IMG/VR virus record: IMGVR_UViG_3300048834_000579
Location: 1-50,272 of that record
Strand: one strand, 5' to 3'
Length of the DNA: 50,272 nucleotides
Origin: a virus
Shown here: positions 31,722-39,516 of the stretch, piece after piece
How the letters are laid out: the number at the start of each line of letters is the position of its first letter
How positions within the stretch are numbered: position 1 is the first letter of the stretch
Notes under the pieces: generated by a model
What the model saw: only the letters and a program-made list of their open reading frames with translations
Databases searched by the model: none
What the model was told of the DNA's origin: nothing
Position numbers and translations under genes: made by a program

Positions 31722-32842
31722 CACAGAAGACGATGAAGGTGTTCGGGCAGTACGGGAAGACCGTGCGGGTCTGGCAGGAGGACAAGGCCGTCCGTGTGCA
31801 ATGCCGCGCCCTCGGCGTGACCCGCTCCTTCCGGGGCGTGGGCGCCAAGGCTAAGGCGTATGGCTTCGCGGAACGGTTGGCCTCTGGGATGGAAGCGAAG
31901 GCCGAGACGCGGTTGACCTTGGCGGACCTCTGGGATGCCTACACCACGTCGGCCGACTTCACCGAACTGCGCCCCCGGTCGCGCGAGCTCTACACGGCGT
32001 CGTGGAAGCTGTTCCTCGAGGTGGTCCCGCCCCAGACCGCGGCGGACGACGTGACCGTGTTGACCGTGGAGGCCGTGCGCCGTGCGTGGGAGACGACCCC
32101 GCGCCCTAGGGCGGCGGGTGGCTTGTCCATCAACGTGATGCGGAAGGCGATTGGCAACGTGAAGATCGCGTTTGCGTGGGCGGAGCGTGTCGAGTTGATC
32201 CACCGCAACCGGATCCGCGCCTTCCGGTTCAAGGTCGCCAAGGAACGGCGCCCGCAATCGCCGGGGGAGTACACCGCCGAGGAGCTGCAACGGATCCTCG
32301 CGACCCTCTCGTTCGACCGGTTGGACCAGCGGACCGCCCTCGCCGTCCTGACGGTGATCGGCTACCAGGGCGCGCGCGAGAACGCCGCCCTCCATCTCCG
32401 GTGGGAGGACATCCTCTGGGACGAGGACGTGATCCTCTGGCGCTCCGAATGGGACAAGATGGGCAATGAGTGGGACCAACCCCTCCGAGCGGCTACACGG
32501 GCCATTCTGGGGCGTTTGTGGGACGCTGCGGGACAGCCGGCGACCGGGTGGGTCTTCCCGGCAAAGCGAAAGGACTCGGGGAGCGAGACCTACACGGCGC
32601 AGTCGCTCGCCAAGGCCCTGTGGACCGCCGAGAAGCGGGCAGGGGTGCCCCATCGTCGCAACCGAGGGGCGCACGGATTCCGGCGTGGGCTGGCAGGCGA
32701 TCTGGTGGACGCGACCGGCTCGGCACAGATGGCGATGGAAGCCATCGGGGATCGGTCGGTGAAGATGGCGGAGACCTACGTGATGCGTCGGCGGGGTCGG
32801 AAGGCGCAGGCGATGAAGGCGTTGGACAAGGGGGTGGCGTGA
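31718..32842 (+). CDS. int: Tyrosine-family site-specific integrase
   Basis: Encodes 374 residues from ATG at 31718. The N-terminus is an arm-binding-type segment, residues ~65-165 are the core-binding domain, and the rest is catalytic. Catalytic residues: Arg220 (Q-G-A-R-E-N), His319 and Arg322 (H-G-F-R), nucleophile Tyr354 (A-E-T-Y-V-M). At the position usually His or Trp, the G-H motif reads G-D (Asp345), which is unusual but seen at a tolerant site. It inserts the phage at a tRNA target; a tRNA-like attP lies just downstream. Confidence 0.93.
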   Translation: MTQKTMKVFGQYGKTVRVWQEDKAVRVQCRALGVTRSFRGVGAKAKAYGFAERLASGMEAKAETRLTLADLWDAYTTSADFTELRPRSRELYTASWKLFLEVVPPQTAADDVTVLTVEAVRRAWETTPRPRAAGGLSINVMRKAIGNVKIAFAWAERVELIHRNRIRAFRFKVAKERRPQSPGEYTAEELQRILATLSFDRLDQRTALAVLTVIGYQGARENAALHLRWEDILWDEDVILWRSEWDKMGNEWDQPLRAATRAILGRLWDAAGQPATGWVFPAKRKDSGSETYTAQSLAKALWTAEKRAGVPHRRNRGAHGFRRGLAGDLVDATGSAQMAMEAIGDRSVKMAETYVMRRRGRKAQAMKALDKGVA

Positions 32843-33127
32843 TGGGTCGCGGATCGAATCAGCAACGAGTCGACAACGGCGGAAAGGTGGGACGGGTGGC
32901 CCCGCTCGGGAGGCCAGTCGTGGTGCGGGTTGTAGAGTGCGCCCGGCAGGAGTCGAACCTGCGACCGGGACGCTACCGCATCGTCGATTCCGGTCCAAAC
33001 CGCGCCGCAACCCGCATTCCGCCGCTTCGGTTTCTCCCCGAAACCCGCGAAGCGCACCCGAAAACGTTAACCAATCAGCACTCAAACAGCAACGGCGAGC
33101 GACAAATTTTCACACCAGGGGGAGACG
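32843..33127. other. Gene-free region after int holding attP
   Basis: About 285 bases. The frame crossing it reads C-A-R-Q-E-S-N-L-R-P, the well-known false translation of a tRNA T-arm, so I do not call it a gene. It contains the tRNA-like att core and a downstream AT-richer stretch (33060-33115) that could hold integrase arm or IHF sites. Confidence 0.7.
32938..32966 (-). other. attP: attP core: 3' end of a tRNA (tRNA-Arg-like)
   Basis: On the minus strand, GGTC, T-stem GCAGG, loop TTCGACT, stem CCTGC, acceptor CGGGCGC and discriminator A follow in exact tRNA order. The acceptor would pair with a GCGCCCG 5' strand, which is common in bacterial tRNA-Arg. No 5' half is present. Such 3' tRNA ends next to int are typical attP cores that restore the host tRNA on integration. 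The exact core length cannot be fixed without the host attB. Confidence 0.82.
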
Positions 33128-33373
33128 ATGGCACCCAAGGCGAAGGAAACGAAGCGGGCGATGGAAGCGCGGCACATTGAACGGCTGGCGAAGGCGCGAT
33201 GGGGTGATAACAGCGGGTACGCGCTGTCGGTGTTCGTGGCCCGCAACGACTACCGTGAACTCCGGGCGGCGGTGTTCGCGGTCGTGCCGGGGAAGCAGTC
33301 CAACAAGAACATCGGCCCGCTGCTCGATGCGGCGGTGACGGCGGTCTGCCGGGTGATCCGGAGGTCCAAGTGA
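33128..33373 (+). CDS. Hypothetical protein, first of the accessory block
   Basis: Encodes 81 residues after a GGGGGAG ribosome site. Basic helical N-terminus (KETKRAMEARHIERLAKARW) and a hydrophobic middle. It starts the long run of small genes after attP. Not recognised. Confidence 0.6.
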   Translation: MAPKAKETKRAMEARHIERLAKARWGDNSGYALSVFVARNDYRELRAAVFAVVPGKQSNKNIGPLLDAAVTAVCRVIRRSK

Positions 33374-33774
33374 GCACCTTCACCAGCGTCGAGACGTTTA
33401 CGACGATCGAATGTACTTGCGGGTTCATCTTCGCGGTGCCCGATGGCTATGAGCGTCGCCTCCGCGAGACACACGACCAGTTCTTCTGTCCGAAAGGGCA
33501 CTCGTTGTCGTTCACCGGGGCGTCAACGGCTGAGCGACTGCGTCTGGAGATCGAAGCAGAGAAGCGCCGGACCGAATACGAGCGGGAGCGGGCAACGCGA
33601 TTCCAAGAGCAGCGCATTCGCGCCGAGCACCAACTGCGCACGGTGAAGGGGCACCAGACCCGCCTCAAGAAGCGGATCGCTAGCGGGGCCTGCCCTTGTT
33701 GCAATCGCACGTTCGAGAACCTTGCTCGGCACATGACGACCCAGCATCCGGGCTACGCGGACGGTGCCAAGTGA
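33370..33774 (+). CDS. Protein with C2H2 (Ros-like) zinc finger and coiled coil
   Basis: Encodes 134 residues, GTG start. N-terminal zinc-ribbon-like cysteines (C-T-C-G, F-F-C-P-K-G-H), then a charged coiled coil (~55-100), then C-P-C-C-x9-H-x4-H near the C-terminus (CPCCNRTFENLARHMTTQH). That spacing is close to the prokaryotic Ros finger (C-x2-C-x9-H-x3-H). Likely DNA- or RNA-binding regulator. Confidence 0.68.
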   Translation: MSTFTSVETFTTIECTCGFIFAVPDGYERRLRETHDQFFCPKGHSLSFTGASTAERLRLEIEAEKRRTEYERERATRFQEQRIRAEHQLRTVKGHQTRLKKRIASGACPCCNRTFENLARHMTTQHPGYADGAK

Positions 33775-34646
33775 CCGCCCCCCGGTCTGTCGAGGAGCGG
33801 GAGCGGATGGTGCGGGAGGAAGCCGAGCGGCTGTGCGCGGCACAGGGCGGGCTTCCCGGTGTGAGCAAGCCGTCCTTCCCGTGCCCCCAGCACCTCGAAA
33901 TCGCGGAATCCTTCATCCCCCCGGTGGACGCGCAGGCGGTCTATGACGCCACGACCGAGCGAGGGATGCGGGAAGATGCGGCACGGGGAGAGGGGAAGCT
34001 GGTGAGCGCGGAGGAGTACGACCGGCAATTCGCGGTGCCTCCTGAGTTGGAGGGTGCACACCACGCTTTCGGATACCGTGTCCTCGCCACGCTCCGGCAC
34101 TACGAGGCGGAGGTGGGGCGGCTGAACTGTCGGGTGGCAGACCTAGGGGCAGAATTGCGCGAGGCCGGAAAGTGTGTGTGGGCGTTGGAAGCCGACCTCT
34201 CTGGGGCCGATAGGGTGATCGAGTTCACCGAGGAGGATGGCACCGAGCGCCGCATCGTGTACGTCGAGGGCAACGGGGAGACGGGGCACCCGAACGAATG
34301 GAAGATCGACGACGACGAATGGGAGAAGTTGACCGCCCAGCTTGCCCGAGAGGCCCCGTTCGCGGCGCTGGGGCGGGCGATAGCGAGTGACCCGACTGCG
34401 GTGTGGGCAGTCCCGGCAAAGTATGAATCGTCTTGGACCTCCGCCCGTGCCGCGTTGGCGAAGGAAGCGGAGCCGGTCGAACAGGTGAACCCGGCGACGG
34501 GAACCAAGTTCCGCGTCAAGGATGGGGTCGTCGAGCAACTGACGCAGTATCGCAACGCATTGGCGCCAGTCTGGGAGCGGTGCCGCTTTGTCGAGGAAGC
34601 GGCCTTCGTGGCCCGCCTACTGGAAGGGGGGAAGGATGGCGAGTAA
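33771..34646 (+). CDS. Hypothetical protein
   Basis: Encodes 291 residues from GTG at 33771 (GTGA overlap). No family recognised. Acidic and helical, with a tyrosine-rich middle (HHAFGYRVLATLRHYEAEVG) and a coil around residues 100-140. One of the larger unknown proteins of the accessory block. Confidence 0.58.
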   Translation: MTAPRSVEERERMVREEAERLCAAQGGLPGVSKPSFPCPQHLEIAESFIPPVDAQAVYDATTERGMREDAARGEGKLVSAEEYDRQFAVPPELEGAHHAFGYRVLATLRHYEAEVGRLNCRVADLGAELREAGKCVWALEADLSGADRVIEFTEEDGTERRIVYVEGNGETGHPNEWKIDDDEWEKLTAQLAREAPFAALGRAIASDPTAVWAVPAKYESSWTSARAALAKEAEPVEQVNPATGTKFRVKDGVVEQLTQYRNALAPVWERCRFVEEAAFVARLLEGGKDGE

Positions 34647-34812
34647 GGGGAGGTTGGTATCTGCCGCGATGATCGTGAATGCCATCATTGCCGCGCTCCT
34701 CAGCTTGATGGCCCTATGGGACCACGAGCTGAACAGGTTCTTTGACAAGTCGGTGATCGCGATTTTCGCGCTGTGGATCGTTGCCTTGCGGGAGGCCCCC
34801 GATGCCCAGTGA
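34636..34812 (+). CDS. Small two-helix membrane protein
   Basis: Encodes 58 residues from ATG at 34636 after a GGGGGGAAGG ribosome site. Two hydrophobic helices (AAMIVNAIIAALLSLMALW and SVIAIFALWIVAL) separated by a charged turn. Unknown function; possible membrane effector or superinfection protein. Confidence 0.58.
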   Translation: MASKGRLVSAAMIVNAIIAALLSLMALWDHELNRFFDKSVIAIFALWIVALREAPDAQ

Positions 34813-35119
34813 CCGCGAGTCCCTGGTGGCCGCGCTGGAGGCGAAGGGCTTCTTCCAGTACGACGCGGTTCTTATCAACCACAACGCCGCAACCCTCCTC
34901 CCGCTCCTGCTTGCCCACGCCAGCCCCGAGGCCAAGGCGGCGGCGCTCCGGGGGTTGCTGGGGGAGGCGCTGGGGAAGTTGACGGCGCACGGGTGGCGGC
35001 AACTGGCCGATTACGCCGGAGCCGCGAGCTATTGGAACCCGTACTTCGCAGACCCCAAGCGGTCCGAGTACGTGGTCAACCTCCTCGCCCCCACACCCCC
35101 GACCGGAGGGACGGCGTGA
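34802..35119 (+). CDS. Hypothetical protein
   Basis: Encodes 105 residues from ATG at 34802, overlapping the previous gene by 11 bases. Helical (LLPLLLAHASPEAKAAALRG) with an aromatic end. Its 3' end carries a 23-bp sequence with GGAGG that is repeated exactly at 35303 and provides the ribosome site of the next gene. Confidence 0.52.
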   Translation: MPSDRESLVAALEAKGFFQYDAVLINHNAATLLPLLLAHASPEAKAAALRGLLGEALGKLTAHGWRQLADYAGAASYWNPYFADPKRSEYVVNLLAPTPPTGGTA

Positions 35120-35331
35120 AAAAGCCTGACACGCTGATGTCTCGCCGCGACGGCAGAAACCCCACGGGGCCGCGCCGTTGCAAGCGGAAGAATTGCCGGG
35201 GGATCATCGGGGCCAAAACGTGTAGCCCCGCCCCTGATGGCAGGGCGGTCCTGCTCGACGTGTGCGACAACTGCGGCAGAGAGTACAGCCTGCCCTACTT
35301 CGCACCCCCGACCGGAGGGACGGCGGAATGA
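35116..35331 (+). CDS. Small zinc-ribbon protein
   Basis: Encodes 71 residues, GTG start. Cys at C-K-R-K-N-C and C-D-N-C-G-R-E-Y could bind zinc; basic N-terminal half. Ends in A-P-P-T-G-G-T-A, encoded by the same repeated ribosome-site segment as the upstream gene. Confidence 0.58.
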   Translation: MKKPDTLMSRRDGRNPTGPRRCKRKNCRGIIGAKTCSPAPDGRAVLLDVCDNCGREYSLPYFAPPTGGTAE

Positions 35332-35549
35332 AGATCGTGCGGAAGTCTGACGGTGACGGCGGTGTGGTGATGTTCTGGCTCGACACCGAGAACGTGATCC
35401 GATGCGACCTCGCCAAGTATCCGGGCTGGCCTGTGAACCAGCCGAAGCACCACTTCAAGGTCACGGACCAGTGGGCTGAGATGTGCGGCACCACACTCGC
35501 GGCCCTTCGGGCCGAACTCACGGAGGAGGGGGGAGATGGCGGGCGCTGA
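35328..35549 (+). CDS. Hypothetical small protein
   Basis: Encodes 73 residues (ATGA overlap). Beta-like N-terminus (VVMFWLDTENVIRCDLAKYP) and helical end. No family recognised. Confidence 0.5.
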   Translation: MKIVRKSDGDGGVVMFWLDTENVIRCDLAKYPGWPVNQPKHHFKVTDQWAEMCGTTLAALRAELTEEGGDGGR

Positions 35550-35739
35550 CTATAGGAACTGCGATGTGTGCGGGTGCAAGGCGTTCTACGACGCCAATCT
35601 CGACTACGGGAATTACGACCGGACGGATGAAGACGGTTACCTCCTGCCGATGCACAACACCGGAGCGTGGCGGGTGCTCTGCCTCGACTGTGCGAAGACG
35701 CACTTCATCACCATCTCACCCCGCCCGGTGTCCCCGTGA
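35536..35739 (+). CDS. Small zinc-binding protein
   Basis: Encodes 67 residues from ATG at 35536 after GGGGGGAG, overlapping the previous gene by 14 bases. C-D-V-C-G-C near the start and C-L-D-C-A-K-T-H near the end can form a zinc site. Acidic Tyr-rich middle. Unknown role. Confidence 0.55.
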   Translation: MAGADYRNCDVCGCKAFYDANLDYGNYDRTDEDGYLLPMHNTGAWRVLCLDCAKTHFITISPRPVSP

Positions 35740-35768
35740 GCCGGGGGACGGGGGAGGGGGACCGCCTG

Positions 35769-35951
35769 ATGACGTTCGTGGCGGTCGTCACGCGATTTCC
35801 CGGCGAGACTGACGCGGAGATGGATGATCGCATCGAGCGAGCCGCGTACGCGATGATCCAACACGCACCGTTCTCGGGCTTCGATGGCGTGAAGTTCTAC
35901 CCCGGCGCGATCACCGCCGCCGCCGACACGGAGGACCGCAATGGCAAGTGA
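35769..35951 (+). CDS. Hypothetical small protein
   Basis: Encodes 60 residues from ATG at 35769, with GGAGGGGG upstream; GTG at 35736 is an alternative that overlaps the previous stop. Pattern strand-helix-strand (TFVAVVTRFPGE; DDRIERAAYAMIQHA; VKFYPGAIT), a ferredoxin-like small fold. Unknown role. Confidence 0.5.
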   Translation: MTFVAVVTRFPGETDAEMDDRIERAAYAMIQHAPFSGFDGVKFYPGAITAAADTEDRNGK

Positions 35952-36354
35952 GCCGACGCGAAAGGCGCTGACCTTTCAGGAAGTGCGGGCTGTGAATGTC
36001 GCCCGGTGCAATCGCTGGCACCCCAATGGGTTGGCGTCGTGGTCGGTCGCCGATTGGGCGGTCGCTATGGCGGGCGAGGCCGGAGAGGTGTGCAACGCGG
36101 TAAAGAAGCTGCGCCGGGTCGAAGACGATCTCGCCAACCTCAACGATGGCGACCGCCACCTCGACACGCGAGTCAAGGCCGTTGCGCAAATCGGGGAGGA
36201 GATCGCCGACACCTTCCTCTATCTCAACTTGCTCGCCGCTCGGCTTGGCATCGACTTGGAATCCGAGGTGATCGCGAAATTCAACTCGGTTTCGGAGAAG
36301 TACGGATTCCCTGAGCGGTTGCCCGCCGCCGCCACCGAACAGGAGGGGGGATGA
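35941..36354 (+). CDS. MazG-like nucleotide pyrophosphohydrolase
   Basis: Encodes 137 residues. Metal-binding acidic motifs G-E-A-G-E-V (~45-50) and E-E-I-A-D-T-F-L-Y-L (~88-97) match the MazG/all-alpha NTP pyrophosphatase family. These enzymes convert NTPs, dNTPs or alarmone-related nucleotides to monophosphates. In phages they are thought to alter host nucleotide signalling or clean the dNTP pool. Single-domain length is normal for viral members. Confidence 0.85.
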   Translation: MASEPTRKALTFQEVRAVNVARCNRWHPNGLASWSVADWAVAMAGEAGEVCNAVKKLRRVEDDLANLNDGDRHLDTRVKAVAQIGEEIADTFLYLNLLAARLGIDLESEVIAKFNSVSEKYGFPERLPAAATEQEGG

Positions 36355-37124
36355 TGGGGCCGTATTACGAGGCCGACGGAATCACCATCTACCACGGGGA
36401 CTGCCGCGAGATACTGCCGTCGCTCGCCCTAACCGATGTTGCCACGGCGATTGCCGATCCACCGTACGCGGAAACGACTCTTGCATGGGACCGGTGGCCC
36501 GAGGGCTGGATATCGGCGCTGCCGGTGACAGTTCGGCAGCTCTGGTGTTTCGGCTCAATGCGGATGCTACTCGCTCGTCAGGCCGATTTCGCCGGTTGGT
36601 CCTATGCCCAGGAAGTGGTATGGGAGAAGCACAACGGCAGCGGGTTCGCCAACGATCGCTTCAAGCGAGTGCATGAGTTCGCGACTCACTGGTATCGGGG
36701 CCGCTGGGGTGCGCTGACGATCACGCCGCAGCTGGTCAACGAGGCGACGAAGCGCACCATTCGCCATAAGCGCAAGCCACCGCAGCACACCGGTGCGATC
36801 GCCTCGGTGCCGTACCGCTCCGAGGATGGCGGTCCGAAGCTGCAGCGCTCCGTGATCTACGCGCGGTCATGTCATGGTCACGCCTTGCACCCGACTCAGA
36901 AGCCGCTCGACATCGTCTTACCGCTCGTGCGGTACTCGACCATGCCGGGGGATGTTGTCCTCGACCCGATGATGGGGTCCGGCACGACTCTCGAGGCTGC
37001 CAGACTGCTGGGACGGCGAGCCATCGGTATTGAGGTATCGGAGCGCTACTGCGAAATCGGCGCCAAGCGGCTGAGTCAGCAGGTCCTCGATTTCGCCGCC
37101 GCCCCCACGGGAGGGGAGACGTGA
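36351..37124 (+). CDS. DNA adenine-N6 (or cytosine-N4) methyltransferase, beta class
   Basis: Encodes 257 residues. Catalytic D-P-P-Y at 36-39 precedes the AdoMet-binding block VVLDPMMGSGTTLEAARLLG near residue 205, so motif order IV to I marks the beta class. H-P-T-Q-K-P precedes the AdoMet site, as in many phage enzymes. D-P-P-Y favours N6-adenine. It probably works beside the cytosine methyltransferase to hide phage DNA from restriction. Start ATG at 36351 or 36354, with AGGAGGGGGG just upstream. Confidence 0.9.
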   Translation: MMGPYYEADGITIYHGDCREILPSLALTDVATAIADPPYAETTLAWDRWPEGWISALPVTVRQLWCFGSMRMLLARQADFAGWSYAQEVVWEKHNGSGFANDRFKRVHEFATHWYRGRWGALTITPQLVNEATKRTIRHKRKPPQHTGAIASVPYRSEDGGPKLQRSVIYARSCHGHALHPTQKPLDIVLPLVRYSTMPGDVVLDPMMGSGTTLEAARLLGRRAIGIEVSERYCEIGAKRLSQQVLDFAAAPTGGET

Positions 37125-37333
37125 TGGGGGATGCTCTGTGGCTTTGCTACGCCTTCGTCGCGTTCTACTGCCTTGGAACGCTTCGCGCTGGCGACTGGCC
37201 CGACAAGCGATGGGGAACGTTCGCCATCTCGCTGATCGCGTCGCTGTCGTGGCCGATGGTGTTCGTGCTTGATGGGTGGAAGTTCGCCCGCAATTTCTTT
37301 CTCGCGGCCCGCGCCGCTGGGGGTGAGGGGTGA
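37124..37333 (+). CDS. Small membrane protein
   Basis: Encodes 69 residues from ATG at 37124 (TGATG). Two hydrophobic segments (LWLCYAFVAFYCLGTL; FAISLIASLSWPMVFVL) flank D-W-P-D-K-R-W. Unknown role. Confidence 0.55.
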   Translation: MGDALWLCYAFVAFYCLGTLRAGDWPDKRWGTFAISLIASLSWPMVFVLDGWKFARNFFLAARAAGGEG

Positions 37334-37614
37334 GTGAGCGTATGATGGTCGAACTACTGGCGGACTGCACTCGATGCGGTGGAATGTCGCCAGCCTGTCA
37401 CGTTTGCCACGGGGGCGGGTACGAGCCCGTCTCCCTCCCTGCCGCGGAAGGCACCCGGACCGAGGCCCTGCTCCGGCTCGCGGAGGCGGCGGTGGCGCTT
37501 GCAAAGTTCCCGCAGGGATTCGGGAGGTGTCCGCCAGACCACGAGGCGGCGATTGCCGCATACACGCAGGCCCTGTCCGCCGTCCGTGCTTTCGACCGGG
37601 AGGTGGGGGAATGA
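37330..37614 (+). CDS. Cys-motif protein (DnaJ zinc-finger-like)
   Basis: Encodes 94 residues, GTG start. C-T-R-C-G-G and C-H-V-C-H-G-G-G-Y resemble half of the DnaJ C-x-x-C-x-G-x-G zinc fold. A helical C-terminus follows. Possibly a folding or regulatory adaptor. Confidence 0.55.
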   Translation: MSERMMVELLADCTRCGGMSPACHVCHGGGYEPVSLPAAEGTRTEALLRLAEAAVALAKFPQGFGRCPPDHEAAIAAYTQALSAVRAFDREVGE

Positions 37615-37820
37615 AGAGTGCAATCCGTGACGGGATTCGGGATGGTCTGAAGTCCGCGAAGGTCACGTCGGTGGCGTTCCTGAAGGCAATGGGGTTCGCC
37701 CTCTTGGTGCTACACGTCGCTGATTGGCTTGGGCATAGTCCGGAGTCGGCAACGTTCGCCCTCGCGTTCATCGCGCTATACCGCGCCTATCAGGTTCCGG
37801 TGCCCCATGCCGCTGACTGA
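37611..37820 (+). CDS. Small membrane protein
   Basis: Encodes 69 residues from ATG at 37611 (ATGA). Basic amphipathic N-terminus (RDGIRDGLKSAKV), then hydrophobic segments (FLKAMGFALLVLHVADWL; FALAFIALYRAY). Unknown function. Confidence 0.55.
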   Translation: MKSAIRDGIRDGLKSAKVTSVAFLKAMGFALLVLHVADWLGHSPESATFALAFIALYRAYQVPVPHAAD

Positions 37821-38406
37821 GGAGCGGGTGCGGGAGATCGCGGCGGAGTTCGCGGGTGGCGATCCCGTCAGGATGTACGGCGACGACGGCGAGCCGCTGG
37901 AATTGTTTGAGGATGAAGTCGGGATTCTCGCGGTGGACAATCTGGCCCTCCGCCAGCAGGTGAAGGACGCCGAGCAACGGCTAGACGATTGGATCGGCGG
38001 ACGCATTGACATTCACGAGCTGGTCGTGAAGAACGGCCAATTCAACGCGAAGCTGGGCGGCGAAGGACCGACGATCTTGGCGACGGCGCTGGTTGAGTTG
38101 TACCGCACGGGTGGCGGGGCCAACTACCTCGAAATGCTGGTGGGCGACCCGAAGAACGGCGAGCGGTTCGCGGTGACAGTGCAACGGGTCGAAGGCAAGA
38201 CGCCGCACGAATGCCGAGCCGAAGCCGAGGCCAAGGCATCCGCCCTCCGAGCGCAGAACGCCGCGCTCCGGGCGATGGTCGAGGAGGCGGTAGCGGGGTG
38301 GGAGAGAGAGCCGGGGTTGTCCTACGCTTACTCGGCAGACTTCGAGGCGCACGAACGCTCTATAGCCGACATTCGCGGCCGCCTCGCCGTCCTGGGGGAG
38401 CCGTGA
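37807..38406 (+). CDS. Hypothetical protein
   Basis: Encodes 199 residues from ATG at 37807, overlapping the previous gene by 14 bases. Acidic, with a central domain (ATALVELYRTGGGANYLEML) and a coiled coil (EAKASALRAQNAALRAMVEE) that resembles Ead/Ea22-like accessory phage proteins. That family match is weak. Confidence 0.52.
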   Translation: MPLTEERVREIAAEFAGGDPVRMYGDDGEPLELFEDEVGILAVDNLALRQQVKDAEQRLDDWIGGRIDIHELVVKNGQFNAKLGGEGPTILATALVELYRTGGGANYLEMLVGDPKNGERFAVTVQRVEGKTPHECRAEAEAKASALRAQNAALRAMVEEAVAGWEREPGLSYAYSADFEAHERSIADIRGRLAVLGEP

Positions 38407-38804
38407 CTATCTGGATTCTTCTCGCGCTCCCCGTGGCCGCACTCGGGTGGGCTGTCGTGGACCTGTTCCTCCTCAAGCGGGGGATCGCGATGGAATGGCA
38501 GGGGCAGGTCTACCGCCTGCGCCTGTCGTCGTGGCTCCCCCGGCTCCTCGGGTCCGGTGGGACCACCATCGGGGATGAGATCCACATCGCTGGCCCGTCC
38601 GTCTCTGCCTGGTTGTTGGGCCACGAGTTCGCGCACGTCATTCGGGCCAAGAAGGTGGGTCGGTTCCGCTACCTCTGGCGGTACCTGACCAGCAAGGCGT
38701 TCCGCACGTCCGAGGAGTTGGCCTGTAACCTCTGGGCGGATCTTCACCACAAGGAGCCACACCCCAAGTGGGTCGCGAGCTCGATACGGAAGGGGGGAGC
38801 GTGA
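38403..38804 (+). CDS. Membrane-anchored zincin-like protein
   Basis: Encodes 133 residues from GTG at 38403 (GTGA). One N-terminal membrane helix (WILLALPVAALGWAVVDLFL), then L-L-G-H-E-F-A-H with His74, Glu75, His78 (HExxH), and E-E-L-A-C-N-L-W about 30 residues later, which could give the third ligand. The layout suits a small metallopeptidase with its active site near the membrane. Substrate unknown; odd among phage accessory genes. Confidence 0.65.
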   Translation: MTIWILLALPVAALGWAVVDLFLLKRGIAMEWQGQVYRLRLSSWLPRLLGSGGTTIGDEIHIAGPSVSAWLLGHEFAHVIRAKKVGRFRYLWRYLTSKAFRTSEELACNLWADLHHKEPHPKWVASSIRKGGA

Positions 38805-39232
38805 ACAACGGTTACGATTCGCCAGCATACCTGCTCGGCGCAGCGCTGATTGATCTACTCAAGCACCCCGGACTCAAACAGGTGGAGCTCGTTGTCCACC
38901 CCCGCTACCCCAAGGACGCCGCGCCGATCGACTTGGAGGAGATCACGGCCGCCGAGATCCAGTCTGTCACGAAATCCCTGCTCTCTCCGAAGCCCTTGCA
39001 GAGTCAAGCCTACTGGGCTGCACTCTCCCTGGAGGGATCGGTTCTCGCCAAGTTCCCCGAAACCGAGGCCGGGAAGGCCGAGGCGGAACAGTATGTCGCG
39101 GACTCGCTGGACGCCGTGCGGGTGGCGCGGGTGCGCACCACCGAGGGCCTCCCGTCCCTTGGCGAGATACTGACGGGTTTCGCGAGTGGCATTCGCGTGG
39201 TGGGCCCGACCGATGGCGCGGGGGTCCCATGA
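38801..39232 (+). CDS. Hypothetical protein
   Basis: Encodes 143 residues from GTG at 38801. Mixed alpha/beta (LKQVELVVHPRYPKDAAPID, then helix AEIQSVTKSLL). Not recognised. Confidence 0.52.
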   Translation: MNNGYDSPAYLLGAALIDLLKHPGLKQVELVVHPRYPKDAAPIDLEEITAAEIQSVTKSLLSPKPLQSQAYWAALSLEGSVLAKFPETEAGKAEAEQYVADSLDAVRVARVRTTEGLPSLGEILTGFASGIRVVGPTDGAGVP

Positions 39233-39516
39233 AAGCCGAGAAGCAAGCACTCCGGGAATTTCTGTCTGCACACCTTGGCGAAGCTGAGCTGCGCGAGGCG
39301 TCCGGCTTGATCGCGAAATTCGTTGCCGCTGCGGTGAACGGGGACCGCGCTCGACGTACGACGGCGCGTGCCGATCTCAACGAGGCCCTGAGTGGACTGA
39401 GTGCGCTTACCGCCGAGTTGCATCGGCGGCGTCCATCGGGTGCGCCAGTCGAAGGCGAGCCCGCCAGCAAGCTTGGCGTGATGGATTCGGCGGGCCGCAT
39501 GACGAGGGTGATTTGA
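39229..39516 (+). CDS. Hypothetical helical protein
   Basis: Encodes 95 residues (ATGA overlap). Helical N-terminal two thirds (ALREFLSAHLGEAELREASG) and a polar C-terminus. Not recognised. Confidence 0.5.
   Translation: MKAEKQALREFLSAHLGEAELREASGLIAKFVAAAVNGDRARRTTARADLNEALSGLSALTAELHRRRPSGAPVEGEPASKLGVMDSAGRMTRVI

Noticed and set aside
32842-33180. Open frame starting with TGATG after int (reads MGRGSNQQ...)
   Set aside because: It crosses the tRNA 3' end and contains C-A-R-Q-E-S-N-L-R-P, a classic false translation of a tRNA T-arm. No ribosome site or domain.
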